Assembly: GCF_002192415.1 (NCBI RefSeq)
Contig: NZ_CP021780.1
Span: forward strand, 1,798,001 to 1,862,000
Source: Paenibacillus donghaensis
Lineage (GTDB): Bacteria > Bacillota > Bacilli > Paenibacillales > Paenibacillaceae
Length of the DNA: 64,000 nt
Direction: 5' to 3'
A model generated the notes under the pieces. The model worked only from the letters and a program-made list of their open reading frames with translations, did no database searches and had not been told where the DNA came from. Below are positions 52,246 through 61,180 of this stretch, piece by piece. Each line of letters begins with the position of its first letter. Positions within the stretch are counted from its first letter, which is position 1. Both the position numbers and the translations under genes were made by a program.

Positions 52246-53454
52246 ATGCAATTGACTGAAATGTTACGTATCATATGGATTAATATTTTACAGAACAAAT
52301 TTAAGGTTATTCTTAGTTCCTTAGGTATCATTGTTGGGGCTGCAACAATAGTTTTGGTTATTGCCATCGGTAAGGGGGGAGAAGCGGAAATAACCAGGCA
52401 GTTTGGCGATTTGTCTGCAGCAACCATATATATAAATCCGGATGAATCGCAAAGAGTCCTTTTTAATACGAGTATGACTAAAATTGAAAGATTAAACCAA
52501 GAGCTTATAAAAGAAATAAAAGAAGAAAATCCATATCTAGATGATATGATGCTTTTGGATTCCGGGCTTGCAAATGTAACGATAAATAGAGAATCCTTTC
52601 TTAGGAATGTCACAGGGGTAACGGCAGAATATGAGAATATCTTCAACCTATCAGCAGCCTATGGTGAAAATATCACAGAAGGTGATGTGGAGGATAAATC
52701 ATTGGTTGCTGTTTTAGGCTATGATGTGGCAGTAAACAACTATGGCATGGCTGAAAATGCAATTGGAGAATATATAACACTCAATAATAAGCTCTTAAAA
52801 GTTGTAGGTGTTCTGGGGCGCAAGGGTGATAATGTAGGAGTAATCCTTCCAGATTCTTCTGTGTTTATTCCATATTCCGTGGGTCAGGAATATTTATTCA
52901 ATAGTCAGTATTCCATACCACAAGCAGTTGCTTTAGCTAAGGATGTATCCCAAGTAGACGCTGCAATGAAATGGATACGTAGCTCTCTTACCTATTTTCT
53001 TGAAAATGGTGATGCCTATACCATTGATGATGTGGGCAGCAAAATGGAAGTTGCTCTTCGATCAGCAAAAATTATGAGTATGGTTTTGGTTTCCGTTGCG
53101 GCGATTGTATTTATTGTTAGCGGTATTGGAATCATGAATGTACTTTTCGTATCTGTGAAGGAACGTACAAAAGAAATTGGCATTTTGAAGGCTTTAGGCT
53201 GTCCCGAACGTAATATATTGCTGCAATTTCTTCTTGAATCCATAACCATAAGTCTATTTGGCAGCATGGCTGGGATGCTTCTGAGCATTTTTATACTGCC
53301 CCTTATGAAATATACCGATATTCCGGTTCTTCCATCTCTCGGTGGACAATTGGCAGCTTTATTCTTTTCGTTGCTGACAGGAACAATTTTTGGATATTAT
53401 CCTGCATATAGAGCCTCGAGGCAGAAACCTATTGATGCGTTAAATTATGAATAA
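52246..53454 (+). CDS. MacB/YknZ-type ABC permease (island)
   Basis: 402 residues. FtsX-like layout: one N-terminal membrane helix (FKVILSSLGIIVGAATIVLVIAI), a large extracellular MacB-PCD domain (about 45-275), and three C-terminal helices with MSMVLVSVAAIVFIVSGIGI, ERTKEIGILKALGCPERNIL coupling motif. Partners: adaptor (51404) and ATPase (54159). Such non-canonical mechanotransmission permeases export toxins, peptides or antibiotics. Confidence 0.92.
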   Translation: MQLTEMLRIIWINILQNKFKVILSSLGIIVGAATIVLVIAIGKGGEAEITRQFGDLSAATIYINPDESQRVLFNTSMTKIERLNQELIKEIKEENPYLDDMMLLDSGLANVTINRESFLRNVTGVTAEYENIFNLSAAYGENITEGDVEDKSLVAVLGYDVAVNNYGMAENAIGEYITLNNKLLKVVGVLGRKGDNVGVILPDSSVFIPYSVGQEYLFNSQYSIPQAVALAKDVSQVDAAMKWIRSSLTYFLENGDAYTIDDVGSKMEVALRSAKIMSMVLVSVAAIVFIVSGIGIMNVLFVSVKERTKEIGILKALGCPERNILLQFLLESITISLFGSMAGMLLSIFILPLMKYTDIPVLPSLGGQLAALFFSLLTGTIFGYYPAYRASRQKPIDALNYE

Positions 53455-53474
53455 ATGGAAGGAGAATGACGGAC

Positions 53475-54125
53475 ATGAAAAAAAATAAAAATTGTAAAGC
53501 CTTTATAATGTTTTTAGCAATTACAGTCCTTATGATTGCAATGATTACAGGTTGTTCAAAAAACGTACAAACGCCAGGTGGTACAAATAATATTGGTATA
53601 TCAGAGGATGAATCCAAAGCAGATAATACGGAGAAAAAGGGTGATGAAAACCCTTCTCAGACTGATGTAAATGAAGAGCAAAATGATTCTGACAGCAATT
53701 CAGTAATGACCAATGACGGTTTCTTCGGAAAAGTAAAGCGTATCATAGGTAATGAAGTTGAGATTGAGATAGGGTTGGTTCCAGACCAAGCTTGGGATGA
53801 GAAGATAGATCCTGAAGAAAAGAAGGAACATGGTGTTCCTCAGGTTATGGTAAAAGAAAGAGAAAATCCACCGGGAATGGAGGATATTGTTGCACCCAAC
53901 CCTCTCGAGTATGGCGGCTCGATCTTTGGAAAAGACGGAGAAGTTAACTTAGCGTATACCGGAGAGAGCAAGACCATAATTATTCCAGCAGGCACGGATA
54001 TCCGAAATTCTTTGGGCAGGAAAGCAACCTTGGATTCCATTGAAAAAGGTTCAGTATTAGCAATTAAGCCAAAAGTTATAGATGGTAAGGATGCCGGCAT
54101 AGATAAGATTTTAATTTATAAATAA
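53475..54125 (+). CDS. Acidic lipoprotein, unknown (island)
   Basis: 216 residues from ATG 53475 (GGAGA 10 bp upstream; ATG 53466 is alternative). Lipobox region LMIAMITGCSKN, then a serine/aspartate/asparagine-rich low-complexity segment (about 28-78), then a domain with GFFGKVKRIIGNEVEIEIGL and KTIIIPAGTDIRNSLGRKAT, resembling small beta-rich OB-type domains. Inserted between permease and ATPase genes, so probably a surface part of the exporter or a substrate-binding shield. Not recognised. Confidence 0.65.
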   Translation: MKKNKNCKAFIMFLAITVLMIAMITGCSKNVQTPGGTNNIGISEDESKADNTEKKGDENPSQTDVNEEQNDSDSNSVMTNDGFFGKVKRIIGNEVEIEIGLVPDQAWDEKIDPEEKKEHGVPQVMVKERENPPGMEDIVAPNPLEYGGSIFGKDGEVNLAYTGESKTIIIPAGTDIRNSLGRKATLDSIEKGSVLAIKPKVIDGKDAGIDKILIYK

Positions 54126-54158
54126 GCTGACAATTTAAACTGAAAGGGGGGGAAGCTT

Positions 54159-54830
54159 TTGAATGAAATAATCAAGATGGATAAGGTAAATAAATCTTAT
54201 CCCATGGGAGAAGAAAGCTTGCATGCACTTAAGGATATTAGCCTCACCATTGAAAAAGGTGATTACTTAACTATACTGGGTCCGTCAGGCTCTGGCAAAA
54301 CCACATTAATGAATATTCTGGGGTGCATGGACACTTTGGATGGCGGAACATATCAATTTGAAGATATGGAGGTGGAGAAGTGTAGTGACAAGGAATTGTC
54401 AAGGATTAGGAATCAGAAGATCGGATTTATATTTCAAAAATACAATCTAATCCCTCAGTACACAGCAATGCAAAACATTATTATGCCTTTACTTTTGCGA
54501 GGAATGGGCAGAGACGAAGCACTAAGAAAAGCAGATGAAACGATCAGTCTTGTCGGATTATCTGATAGGGTGCTTCATAAGCCAAAAGAGCTTTCAGGAG
54601 GACAGCAGCAGAGAGTAGCCATTGCTCGTGCTTTAGTAACGGAACCTTCTTTGTTGTTGGCAGATGAGCCAACCGGTTCTTTGGATTCTGCTACTGGTCA
54701 GGAGATACTGACTTTGTTTCAAAAACTAAATGACAATGGCAATACTATAATAGTGATTAGCCATGACATTAAGGTAGCGCAACAAAGTAAAAGGATTATT
54801 TCTATATTTGATGGAAATTTATTAGAGTGA
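54159..54830 (+). CDS. LolD/MacB-type ABC ATPase (island)
   Basis: 223 residues, TTG 54159 with AAAGGGGGGG upstream; the nearby ATG (54163) is out of frame. Walker [15 protein letters not shown]-loop [14 protein letters not shown], signature [15 protein letters not shown], Walker [15 protein letters not shown]-loop VISHDIK. Drives the permease encoded at 52246. Last intact gene of the island; an IS256 relic begins 6 bp later. Confidence 0.95.
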   Translation: MNEIIKMDKVNKSYPMGEESLHALKDISLTIEKGDYLTILGPSGSGKTTLMNILGCMDTLDGGTYQFEDMEVEKCSDKELSRIRNQKIGFIFQKYNLIPQYTAMQNIIMPLLLRGMGRDEALRKADETISLVGLSDRVLHKPKELSGGQQQRVAIARALVTEPSLLLADEPTGSLDSATGQEILTLFQKLNDNGNTIIVISHDIKVAQQSKRIISIFDGNLLE

Positions 54831-54836
54831 AAAATA

Positions 54837-55402
54837 TTGAATTTGATGGACACGTTCAAGGATGTGCTGGAGAAAACCTTGAACGTGGAACCGGACACCC
54901 AACGGAACGATGAACGGTACGATCAGAACTTAACAGCCGCAATGGCTATGGCAAGAGAACGATTCATACCGAATATGGGGATAAGGAAATCCAAGTGCCG
55001 CGTGATCCGTTTGGGTGAGTTCAATCCGTGGTAGTGAAGAAAAAAAACCATGTCACCGGCATTGAAGTGCAAATCATCGCCTTGTATGCAAATGCGTCAG
55101 TGTCCGGGATTCAGGATTATCTGCAAGGGCTCTAGGTGTGTAGGTGTTCCCCAGGCTCAACTCCGAAGTGACAAACAAGATCGTGCCGCTGATAAAGGTA
55201 TGACAGAATTGTCCCCTGCAGCCCGTATATGCCGTTGTGTTTCTGGATGCCATTCATTTCAAGGTTAGCATGAGGGGGTCATTGTCAACAAAGCCGTCAA
55301 TTGGTCATCGCCATTGATCTGGATGGCATGTGGGAGTGGGGAGAACGAATCCGCCAAGTTCTGGCTCAGCGTGCTCAAGAACCGAGGCAATCAGGATGTC
55401 CG
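54837..55402 (+). pseudogene. IS256-family transposase relic
   Basis: Decayed in several frames: RFIPNMGIRKSKCRVIRLGE (VPRDR-x-GEF-like region), LYANASVSGIQDYLQ, PVYAVVFLDAIHFKV, then NESAKFWLSVLKNRGNQDV. The order matches the catalytic part of IS256 transposases, but stop codons and frameshifts are many and the C-terminus is lost. Confidence 0.7.
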
Positions 55403-55639
55403 GAGCAGTTGCTCCTGTAATTTGGTCAATGGTAGGGGCGGGCCGATTCTGCTGTAGTTCTTTCTGAGTTCTTTCCAAGTTCTCTCCAATGTCCCAAAAT
55501 GGCTTCATTTCAGGTTGTCGCCGGGAGGCCTTGCCGGTGCTGGGAATAACACGAAAACCCGCAAAAAACCTTGATTCTACAAGGCTTTTCGCGGTTTTTA
55601 TAGGACTTAACTTCTGCTATCTTCCCGATAGCAGACCCG

Positions 55640-56117
55640 ACTCAAAATCGTCTTCGTTGAAAATCGAAACCACCGTAGTGAATGGCTGGCCGTGCTTAGC
55701 ACCGACGGTATGCTCAGTGATGAAGAAATCGTGCGCATTTACGGGATTCGCTGGAAAATTGAACAGTTTTTCAAAGTCACCAAGTCCTATTTACAGTTGG
55801 CCAAAGAATTCCAAGGCCGCTCTTACGACATGATGATTAGCCACACCACCATTGTGTTTTCCCGTTATTTGCTGCTGGAATGGGAATCACGCCAGGCCAC
55901 CGATCCACGAAGTCTGGGTGAACTGTTCTTTTGGCTTTGTGATGAAGTCAAATTGTTGGATTTCTCTTCGGCTTTGCAGTTCCTGTGGTTGCTTTTTCAA
56001 AAATTGGTTTCGCGTTCGGTTTCCGTGCGGCAAGCTCGGTGTCAAGTGCAGGACTGGATTGCTACTTTGCCTTTTTATATCAAGGCTTGTTTACCGATTT
56101 CGCCCTGCGAAAGTTGA
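55640..56117 (+). pseudogene. IS4-type transposase, C-terminal fragment
   Basis: KIVFVENRNHRSEWLAVLST, then IYGIRWKIEQFFKVTKSYLQ (the Y-x2-R-W-x2-E-x3-K glutamate region of IS4 transposases), KEFQGRSYDMMISHTTIVF and ELFFWLCDEVKLLDF, to the natural C-terminus. Starts where the fragment at 47003-47307 stops. 55403-55639 shows no gene. 56118-56246 contains an unexplained short tail that ends LITNYDFKDIIFSYE. Confidence 0.8.
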
Positions 56118-56246
56118 GTTAATAAGTCCAAACGTGCAGAAATGAGCGGTTGGACGTAATAGTAATGGAAGGGCTGATCACCAATTATGATTTCAAGGAT
56201 ATAATCTTCTCCTACGAATAAGAACCTTATAGGTAAACGTTCACGA

Positions 56247-56289
56247 AAAGAAGCCTGCCACATCCGCACTGGACGTGGCAGGCTTCTTT
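56247..56289 (-). terminator. Terminator of the P-type ATPase gene
   Basis: 15-bp arms AAAGAAGCCTGCCAC (56247-56261) and complement (56275-56289). Confidence 0.85.
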
Positions 56290-56294
56290 GGCAG

Positions 56295-58949
56295 TCAGGC
56301 CTTCTGCTTCAATGGACCCGCACGGCGGACAAGCTTCGCCAGCTCCATGGCAATTACAGCGCCAAGGGCGAGGCCGGTTGCTGTCAGCCAGTGGTTCATG
56401 CCGAAGGAAGCGGGGATGGAGAAGATTTCTCTGACGCCGGGCAGGACGGCAATGCCATAGAAGGCAAAGCAGACCAAGACGGCGCCGATCACGTATTTGT
56501 TGCTGAAGAATCCGGCTTCAACAGAGGTCTGGCTGTTGGAGCGGGCGGCGAAGGTCTGCAGGGTCCGCGCCAGAATCAGCGTTGTAAAGGCCATCGCGAT
56601 GCCCATTTCTTCGGAATGCTGCAATCCGATATACTGGGAGACAATAACAGCTACCCCTATAAGCAGACCACGTGTAATAACAGCCTGCATCATGCCTCCG
56701 GAGAAGATTCCTTCGTTGATGTCTCTAGGCTTGCGACTCATCACATCCGGTTCGGCTTTCTCCATACCAAGTGCAATGGCCGGCAGGGAATCGTTCGCCA
56801 GATTGATGAACAGCAGCTGGATGGCTGTGAACGGATTAATCCAGTCGAAGATCAGTGCGAACAGGATGGCGATAATCGCACCCAGATTGCCGGCGAACAG
56901 ATAGGCGATGGCTTTCTTGATGTTGTCGAATACCGTCCGGCCCACAGCGACTGCATTGACGATGGATACGAAGTTATCATCCGTCAGAATCATGGCCGCT
57001 GAATCCTTGGCTACATCGGTTCCACTGCCCATGGCAACGCCAATGTCCGCCTGCTTCAATGCCGGCGCATCATTTACGCCGTCGCCCGTCATGGCTGTAA
57101 TTTTGCCTTTCCGCTGCCAGGCACGGACAATTCTAATCTTGTTCTCCGGTGAGACCCGGGCATAGACGCCAATCTGCTCCAGCCTGCTGTCGAGTTCCTC
57201 CTCGGACATGGCATCCAGCTCCTGGCCGGTTACAGCAATTTCGTGCTCTGCCATCAGTCCGATATCACGTCCGATGGCCTGGGCGGTGGTCTTGTGGTCC
57301 CCGGTAATCATAATCGTGCGGATGCCAGCCTTGTTGGATTCTGCAATGGAGCCATAGACAGCCTCGCGCGGCGGGTCAATCATCGCCGACAGGCCGACCA
57401 GCACCAGATTCTGTTCATCTTCAAGTTCAACCTCAGTGACGGTATTAGGCACGGTCTTGTAGGCATAAGCAAGCACCCGCAAGGCTCTACTGGAGAACTG
57501 TTCATTCGCTTCGGTGAAGCGTTCAAGAACTTCCGGTGTCAGCGGGACCTCCTGGCCACTCAGCAGCACATGCGTACATCTGCTGAACAGGACATCCGGA
57601 CCGCCTTTGGTAAGCAGGGCTTTCTGTCCGTCAAAGGTATGCAGCGTCGTCATCAGCTTACGTTCCGAGTCAAACGGCAGCTCGGCTTCGCGCGGGAAAT
57701 TATCGCGGATTTCGCGGTAATCCTTGTTCTTGCTGTTGCTGAAAGCAATAAGCGCAACCTCTGTAGGGTCGCCCAGCTCCTTGCCTTCCTCATTGATGTT
57801 CGAATCGTTGCAGAGCACGGCGATATGCAGCAGTCTGCGGGCTTCTTCCGACCATTCCTCTGCCTGCAGGCTGAATTGATCCTGCGTTCCTTCCGGCAGA
57901 AAATAATCGACAACCGTCATTTTATTCTGTGTCAGGGTACCGGTCTTGTCCGTACAGATCACACTGGTTGATCCCAAGGCTTCAACAGCGGGCAGCTTGC
58001 GGATAATGGCGTTCTGCCGGGCCATCTTGTTGGTACCCACGGAGAGCACGATGGTTACGATAGAGGACAATGCCTCCGGAATGGCTGCGACCGCTACGGC
58101 GACGGCAAACATCAGGGCATTCAGAATCGCTTCGGTCGTGTCGACCGTATCGTTCGAGAGCCATACGCGCGCAGCCTGGATGGAGAATATGAGTATAGAC
58201 AGCAGCAGGACGGCCAGACCCAGCTTCTTGCCGAAGCTCTCCAGCTTGCGCTGAAGAGGCGTCTGCTTGGCTTCCGCGCTCTCGATCAGGCCCGCGATCT
58301 TCCCAAGCTCAGTACCAAGCGCTGTTCCTGTAATGACCAGGGTTCCCCGGCCGTAGACGACCAGAGAGCCGCTGAAGGCCATATTGCGGCGGTCTCCAAG
58401 CGGAGCATCCTGTTCAATAGGATGGATATGCTTATCAACGGCTTCAGATTCTCCGGTAAGCATGCCTTCGTCAATCCGCAGGCTCCCGGATTCAATGATC
58501 CGTCCGTCAGCAGGCACATAATCGCCTGCCTCCAGAAAGACGATATCGCCGCGAACGAGCTCTCTGGCCGGAATAGACAGCATCACGCTGTCCCGGATGA
58601 CCTTGGCTTCGGGTGCGGACATCTTGCGTAGTGCATCCAGTGAGCCTTCTGCCTTGCGGGTCTGAATGACACTGATCACGGCATTAAGAATCAGAACAAC
58701 AAAGATGATGACGGATTCCATTACATGTCCCATCACAATCTGAACAGCTGCCGCTATGAGCAGCACAACTACCATAGGATCTTTGAAATTCTCCAGAAAC
58801 AGTTTCCAGAGCGGGTCTTTCTGCTTGCCTTTTAGCTCATTGTAGCCTTCCTTTGCCAGCCGGTTGTCTACTTCAGCAGACGTAAGTCCATTGGCTGTAC
58901 TCTGCACTTCCTGTAGTGTGTCTGACACACTGCTGCGGTAATACTCCAC
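56295..58949 (-). CDS. P-type cation ATPase, Ca2+-type (P2)
   Basis: 884 residues, GTG start at 58949 with AGGAG 11 bp upstream. Cation-ATPase N domain (1-70), ten membrane helices, A-domain MLTGESEAVDK (TGES), P-domain phosphoacceptor ICTDKTGTLTQNKM (D about 332), hinge AMTGDGVNDAPALKQADIGVAMG. M4 reads AVAAIPEALSSIVTIVLSVG and M6 QLLFINLANDSLPAIALGME, close to Gram-positive Ca2+ pumps (LMCA1, YloB). Pumps Ca2+ (perhaps Mn2+) out of the cytoplasm; length fits. Stand-alone. Confidence 0.9.
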   Translation of the reverse strand: MEYYRSSVSDTLQEVQSTANGLTSAEVDNRLAKEGYNELKGKQKDPLWKLFLENFKDPMVVVLLIAAAVQIVMGHVMESVIIFVVLILNAVISVIQTRKAEGSLDALRKMSAPEAKVIRDSVMLSIPARELVRGDIVFLEAGDYVPADGRIIESGSLRIDEGMLTGESEAVDKHIHPIEQDAPLGDRRNMAFSGSLVVYGRGTLVITGTALGTELGKIAGLIESAEAKQTPLQRKLESFGKKLGLAVLLLSILIFSIQAARVWLSNDTVDTTEAILNALMFAVAVAVAAIPEALSSIVTIVLSVGTNKMARQNAIIRKLPAVEALGSTSVICTDKTGTLTQNKMTVVDYFLPEGTQDQFSLQAEEWSEEARRLLHIAVLCNDSNINEEGKELGDPTEVALIAFSNSKNKDYREIRDNFPREAELPFDSERKLMTTLHTFDGQKALLTKGGPDVLFSRCTHVLLSGQEVPLTPEVLERFTEANEQFSSRALRVLAYAYKTVPNTVTEVELEDEQNLVLVGLSAMIDPPREAVYGSIAESNKAGIRTIMITGDHKTTAQAIGRDIGLMAEHEIAVTGQELDAMSEEELDSRLEQIGVYARVSPENKIRIVRAWQRKGKITAMTGDGVNDAPALKQADIGVAMGSGTDVAKDSAAMILTDDNFVSIVNAVAVGRTVFDNIKKAIAYLFAGNLGAIIAILFALIFDWINPFTAIQLLFINLANDSLPAIALGMEKAEPDVMSRKPRDINEGIFSGGMMQAVITRGLLIGVAVIVSQYIGLQHSEEMGIAMAFTTLILARTLQTFAARSNSQTSVEAGFFSNKYVIGAVLVCFAFYGIAVLPGVREIFSIPASFGMNHWLTATGLALGAVIAMELAKLVRRAGPLKQKA

Positions 58950-59106
58950 CAGGTAACAGCTCCTCTCCAGTTGCTTTTTCTATATGTTCACAACTTACGG
59001 TAGAAATTGCGACAAGTTTCAACAAGTTTTCCCGGGAGTATTATTTTTTTCGAGTAGAGAACAGTTATACATTCATAGATAATAGGATAAACAGGAGGTT
59101 GGATCG

Positions 59107-60345
59107 TTGGATACATTAACCCGGTTCGAATTGAAGAAAATCATACGTAGGAAGTCCTTTATTGCCGGGCTTGTCTTTCTGGTGGGCATGACCATATTAA
59201 TGGCAATGCTGCTGATTACAGGACAACAGACCACGGGGAGAGACAGTAAGTTTCTATATGGGCTGGAGGCTATTCAGCTGGAGAGGGAATATAACAGGCA
59301 GTTAGCCGGACCTCTAACCCCGGAGCGGGTAGCCGAAACGATCAAGTTGCATCAGGACATCAGGAAGGACCCGAGATATATTGACGAGACTGGTGAAATC
59401 AGCATTGAGAACTATGCTAAATATGATGTGAAGTATGAGCAGCTCTACAGTCTGATCAGGCCGGTCTATTATCCGCCGGGTGAATTTGATTTCTATATTA
59501 TTGACCGGATGAACCCAAGTGACGGCATGCACTATTATCAGAAACGCATGGAGCGGGTGGACGAGTATTTGAACACGGAGGAGGGCTTCGGTCCTTATTC
59601 GGCAGAGGAGAAGGCTTATTATGCTCAAAAAAATGAAAGTATCCCCGTGCCATTTCAGGTTGAATACGTCAGCGGCTGGCAGCAGGTGTTCGAGAATCTG
59701 CCGTCTGTATTTCTTGTCACTGCGCTTGTTATTGCCATCTTGCTGGCTCCCATGTTTGCCGGAGAATATCAGAGCCAGGCGGATGCGATTATTCTAACCT
59801 CCCGCCATGGACACAATAAGCTGATCGCCGCCAAACTCAAAGCAAGTCTAATCGTTTCGCTTGGGCTGCTGGCTGTGGCGCTTACGGTCTACACGCTGCT
59901 GCTGCTTATAGTATTTGGTTTCGATGGCGGGAATGCCAGTGTGCAGATCATCAATCTGCAGTCACCGGTTCCTTATACTGTTCTGCAGACCTATGGGTGG
60001 GTGGTTGGCCTAGGCAGTCTGGCGTGTCTGCTGGTGGGGGTGGTGACATTGTGGCTGTCCAGCCGCATGAGTAGTCCGTTCAAGGTTATCGTTGTCGCCG
60101 GGGCGCTTGTGATCGTTCCGCTGCTGCTTCCGGATATGGACAGCAATCGCTATGTGATCCACCTGATGAATCTGCTGCCCCTGAACATGTTTGATGGCTT
60201 CTCGAAAGTGACTGGGTATGAAGTGCTCCACTTGGCAAATTGGTTTATACCGGAGTACAAGCTGATGGCAGGTTACTGCATTATAGCTATAGCTGTGCTG
60301 CTGCCTGTTACTTCCCGGACGTTTAAAAACCATCAGATAAGGTGA
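59107..60345 (+). CDS. ABC-2-type permease, orphan
   Basis: 412 residues, TTG 59107 with AGGAGG upstream. Layout of ABC-2/NatB-like permeases: N-terminal helix (FIAGLVFLVGMTILMAMLLI), long extracellular loop (about 45-195) and five further helices. The cytoplasmic MFAGEYQSQADAIILTSRHG motif after helix 2 is typical of such permeases. No ATPase gene adjacent, so it must pair with one elsewhere or be a remnant of an operon. Substrate unknown. Confidence 0.75.
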   Translation: MDTLTRFELKKIIRRKSFIAGLVFLVGMTILMAMLLITGQQTTGRDSKFLYGLEAIQLEREYNRQLAGPLTPERVAETIKLHQDIRKDPRYIDETGEISIENYAKYDVKYEQLYSLIRPVYYPPGEFDFYIIDRMNPSDGMHYYQKRMERVDEYLNTEEGFGPYSAEEKAYYAQKNESIPVPFQVEYVSGWQQVFENLPSVFLVTALVIAILLAPMFAGEYQSQADAIILTSRHGHNKLIAAKLKASLIVSLGLLAVALTVYTLLLLIVFGFDGGNASVQIINLQSPVPYTVLQTYGWVVGLGSLACLLVGVVTLWLSSRMSSPFKVIVVAGALVIVPLLLPDMDSNRYVIHLMNLLPLNMFDGFSKVTGYEVLHLANWFIPEYKLMAGYCIIAIAVLLPVTSRTFKNHQIR

Positions 60346-60562
60346 GCAGAAAATTCTTAACAGAACTCCATAGGGGTCCCAAAGTCAAAGAGATGAGCGG
60401 GGTCCTCTATATTGCGGGTTGACAGAACGGTCAATCGAATATATCATAGACACATTAAGTCCTTTAAGTGGGATTTGAAGGAGAGTGATATATTTTTTTG
60501 TGACTATTAAAGACATAATGTATCTTTAATAGATATCAAATGACCTCGAAGGGATGAACATG

Positions 60563-60874
60563 ATGGCGATTCAACATGCAAAGGATTCGAATTTTGCGGA
60601 AAGAGTACAATCTGAAGGAATTACGGTGGTTAACTTCTGGGCTTCCTGGTGCGGGCCATGCAGAATGTTTGCTCCGGTGCTGGAGGAATTTGAGAAGGAG
60701 GCAGGCGCAGCTGTATCTGTAGTCAAAGTGAATGTGGACGAAAGTCCGGTCACCTCCTCCCAATATCAGATTATGAGCATTCCTGCTACGATTATTTTTA
60801 AAGATGGTATCCCTCAGCATAGTGAGGTGGGCATCTTGCCTATGAAGATGCTGCAGCAGCTTAGCCGTGGATAA
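60563..60874 (+). CDS. trxA: Thioredoxin
   Basis: 103 residues from ATG 60563 (MAIQHAKDSN), with AAGGGA 8 bp upstream; ATGs at 60554 and 60560 are too close to it. Active site NFWASWCGPCRMFAPVLEEF and cis-proline MSIPATIIFKDG are classic. Reduces protein disulfides in the cytoplasm. Forms a unit with the following genes that includes a dithiol oxidoreductase. A second, main thioredoxin is likely elsewhere in the genome. Confidence 0.92.
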   Translation: MAIQHAKDSNFAERVQSEGITVVNFWASWCGPCRMFAPVLEEFEKEAGAAVSVVKVNVDESPVTSSQYQIMSIPATIIFKDGIPQHSEVGILPMKMLQQLSRG

Positions 60875-61151
60875 GGCGTTAAATCGGAAGCCGGGGTTCA
60901 TTGTTGCTTCGCTGGTGATTGCGAATTTTCTCGGCCAGTTGATGCAAACGATGCTGACGACGGCACTGCCGCGCATGATGGAGGATCTCTCCATTAATGA
61001 GAACCGGGCGCAATGGCTGTCTATATTCCTCCCTGGGATGGCCGGAATCGGATTTATTGTCTCTTTCTATATGAAGGAGCTAGGCAACCAACCACTCCAA
61101 AAGCGTAGGCTTGCGAAGCGAGTTTTGTACGAAGCAGAATCGAAGGAGTAA
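60867..61151 (+). pseudogene. MFS (DHA2/EmrB-type) transporter, internally deleted
   Basis: Opens with GTG 60867 and starts as an intact EmrB-like N-terminus: IANFLGQLMQTMLTTALPRM and EDLSINENRAQWL (end of helix 1, loop). It then jumps into a hydrophobic stretch GMAGIGFIVSFYMKE resembling the last helix of such pumps, followed by about 20 residues encoded by the 61112-61174 repeat. About 370 codons appear missing; the deletion ends near the repeat. Overlaps trxA by 8 bp. Confidence 0.6.
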
Positions 61152-61174
61152 CGCTAACAAAACTTTTAGGAGGA
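61112..61174 (+). repeat. Copy of the cimA-leader repeat ending at a ribosome binding site
   Basis: TGCGAAGCGAGTTTTG, then ACGAAGC, GAAGGAGTAACGCTAACAAA and ACTTTTAGGAGGA. Same sequence skeleton and same position relative to the ribosome binding site as at cimA (6021-6092, minus strand). Confidence 0.8.
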
Positions 61175-61180
61175 GATCAA

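Noticed and set aside
55515..55545. attR copy of the tRNA-Leu(CAA) 3' part
   Set aside because: GGAGGCCTTGCCGGT resembles GAGAGGCTTGCCGGT of the tRNA, but similarity stops after about 14 bases with an insertion; too weak to call.
56118..56223. C-terminal gene fragment ending LITNYDFKDIIFSYE
   Set aside because: Only about 23 codons are open; may be the end of a gene cut by the IS, but no family can be named.
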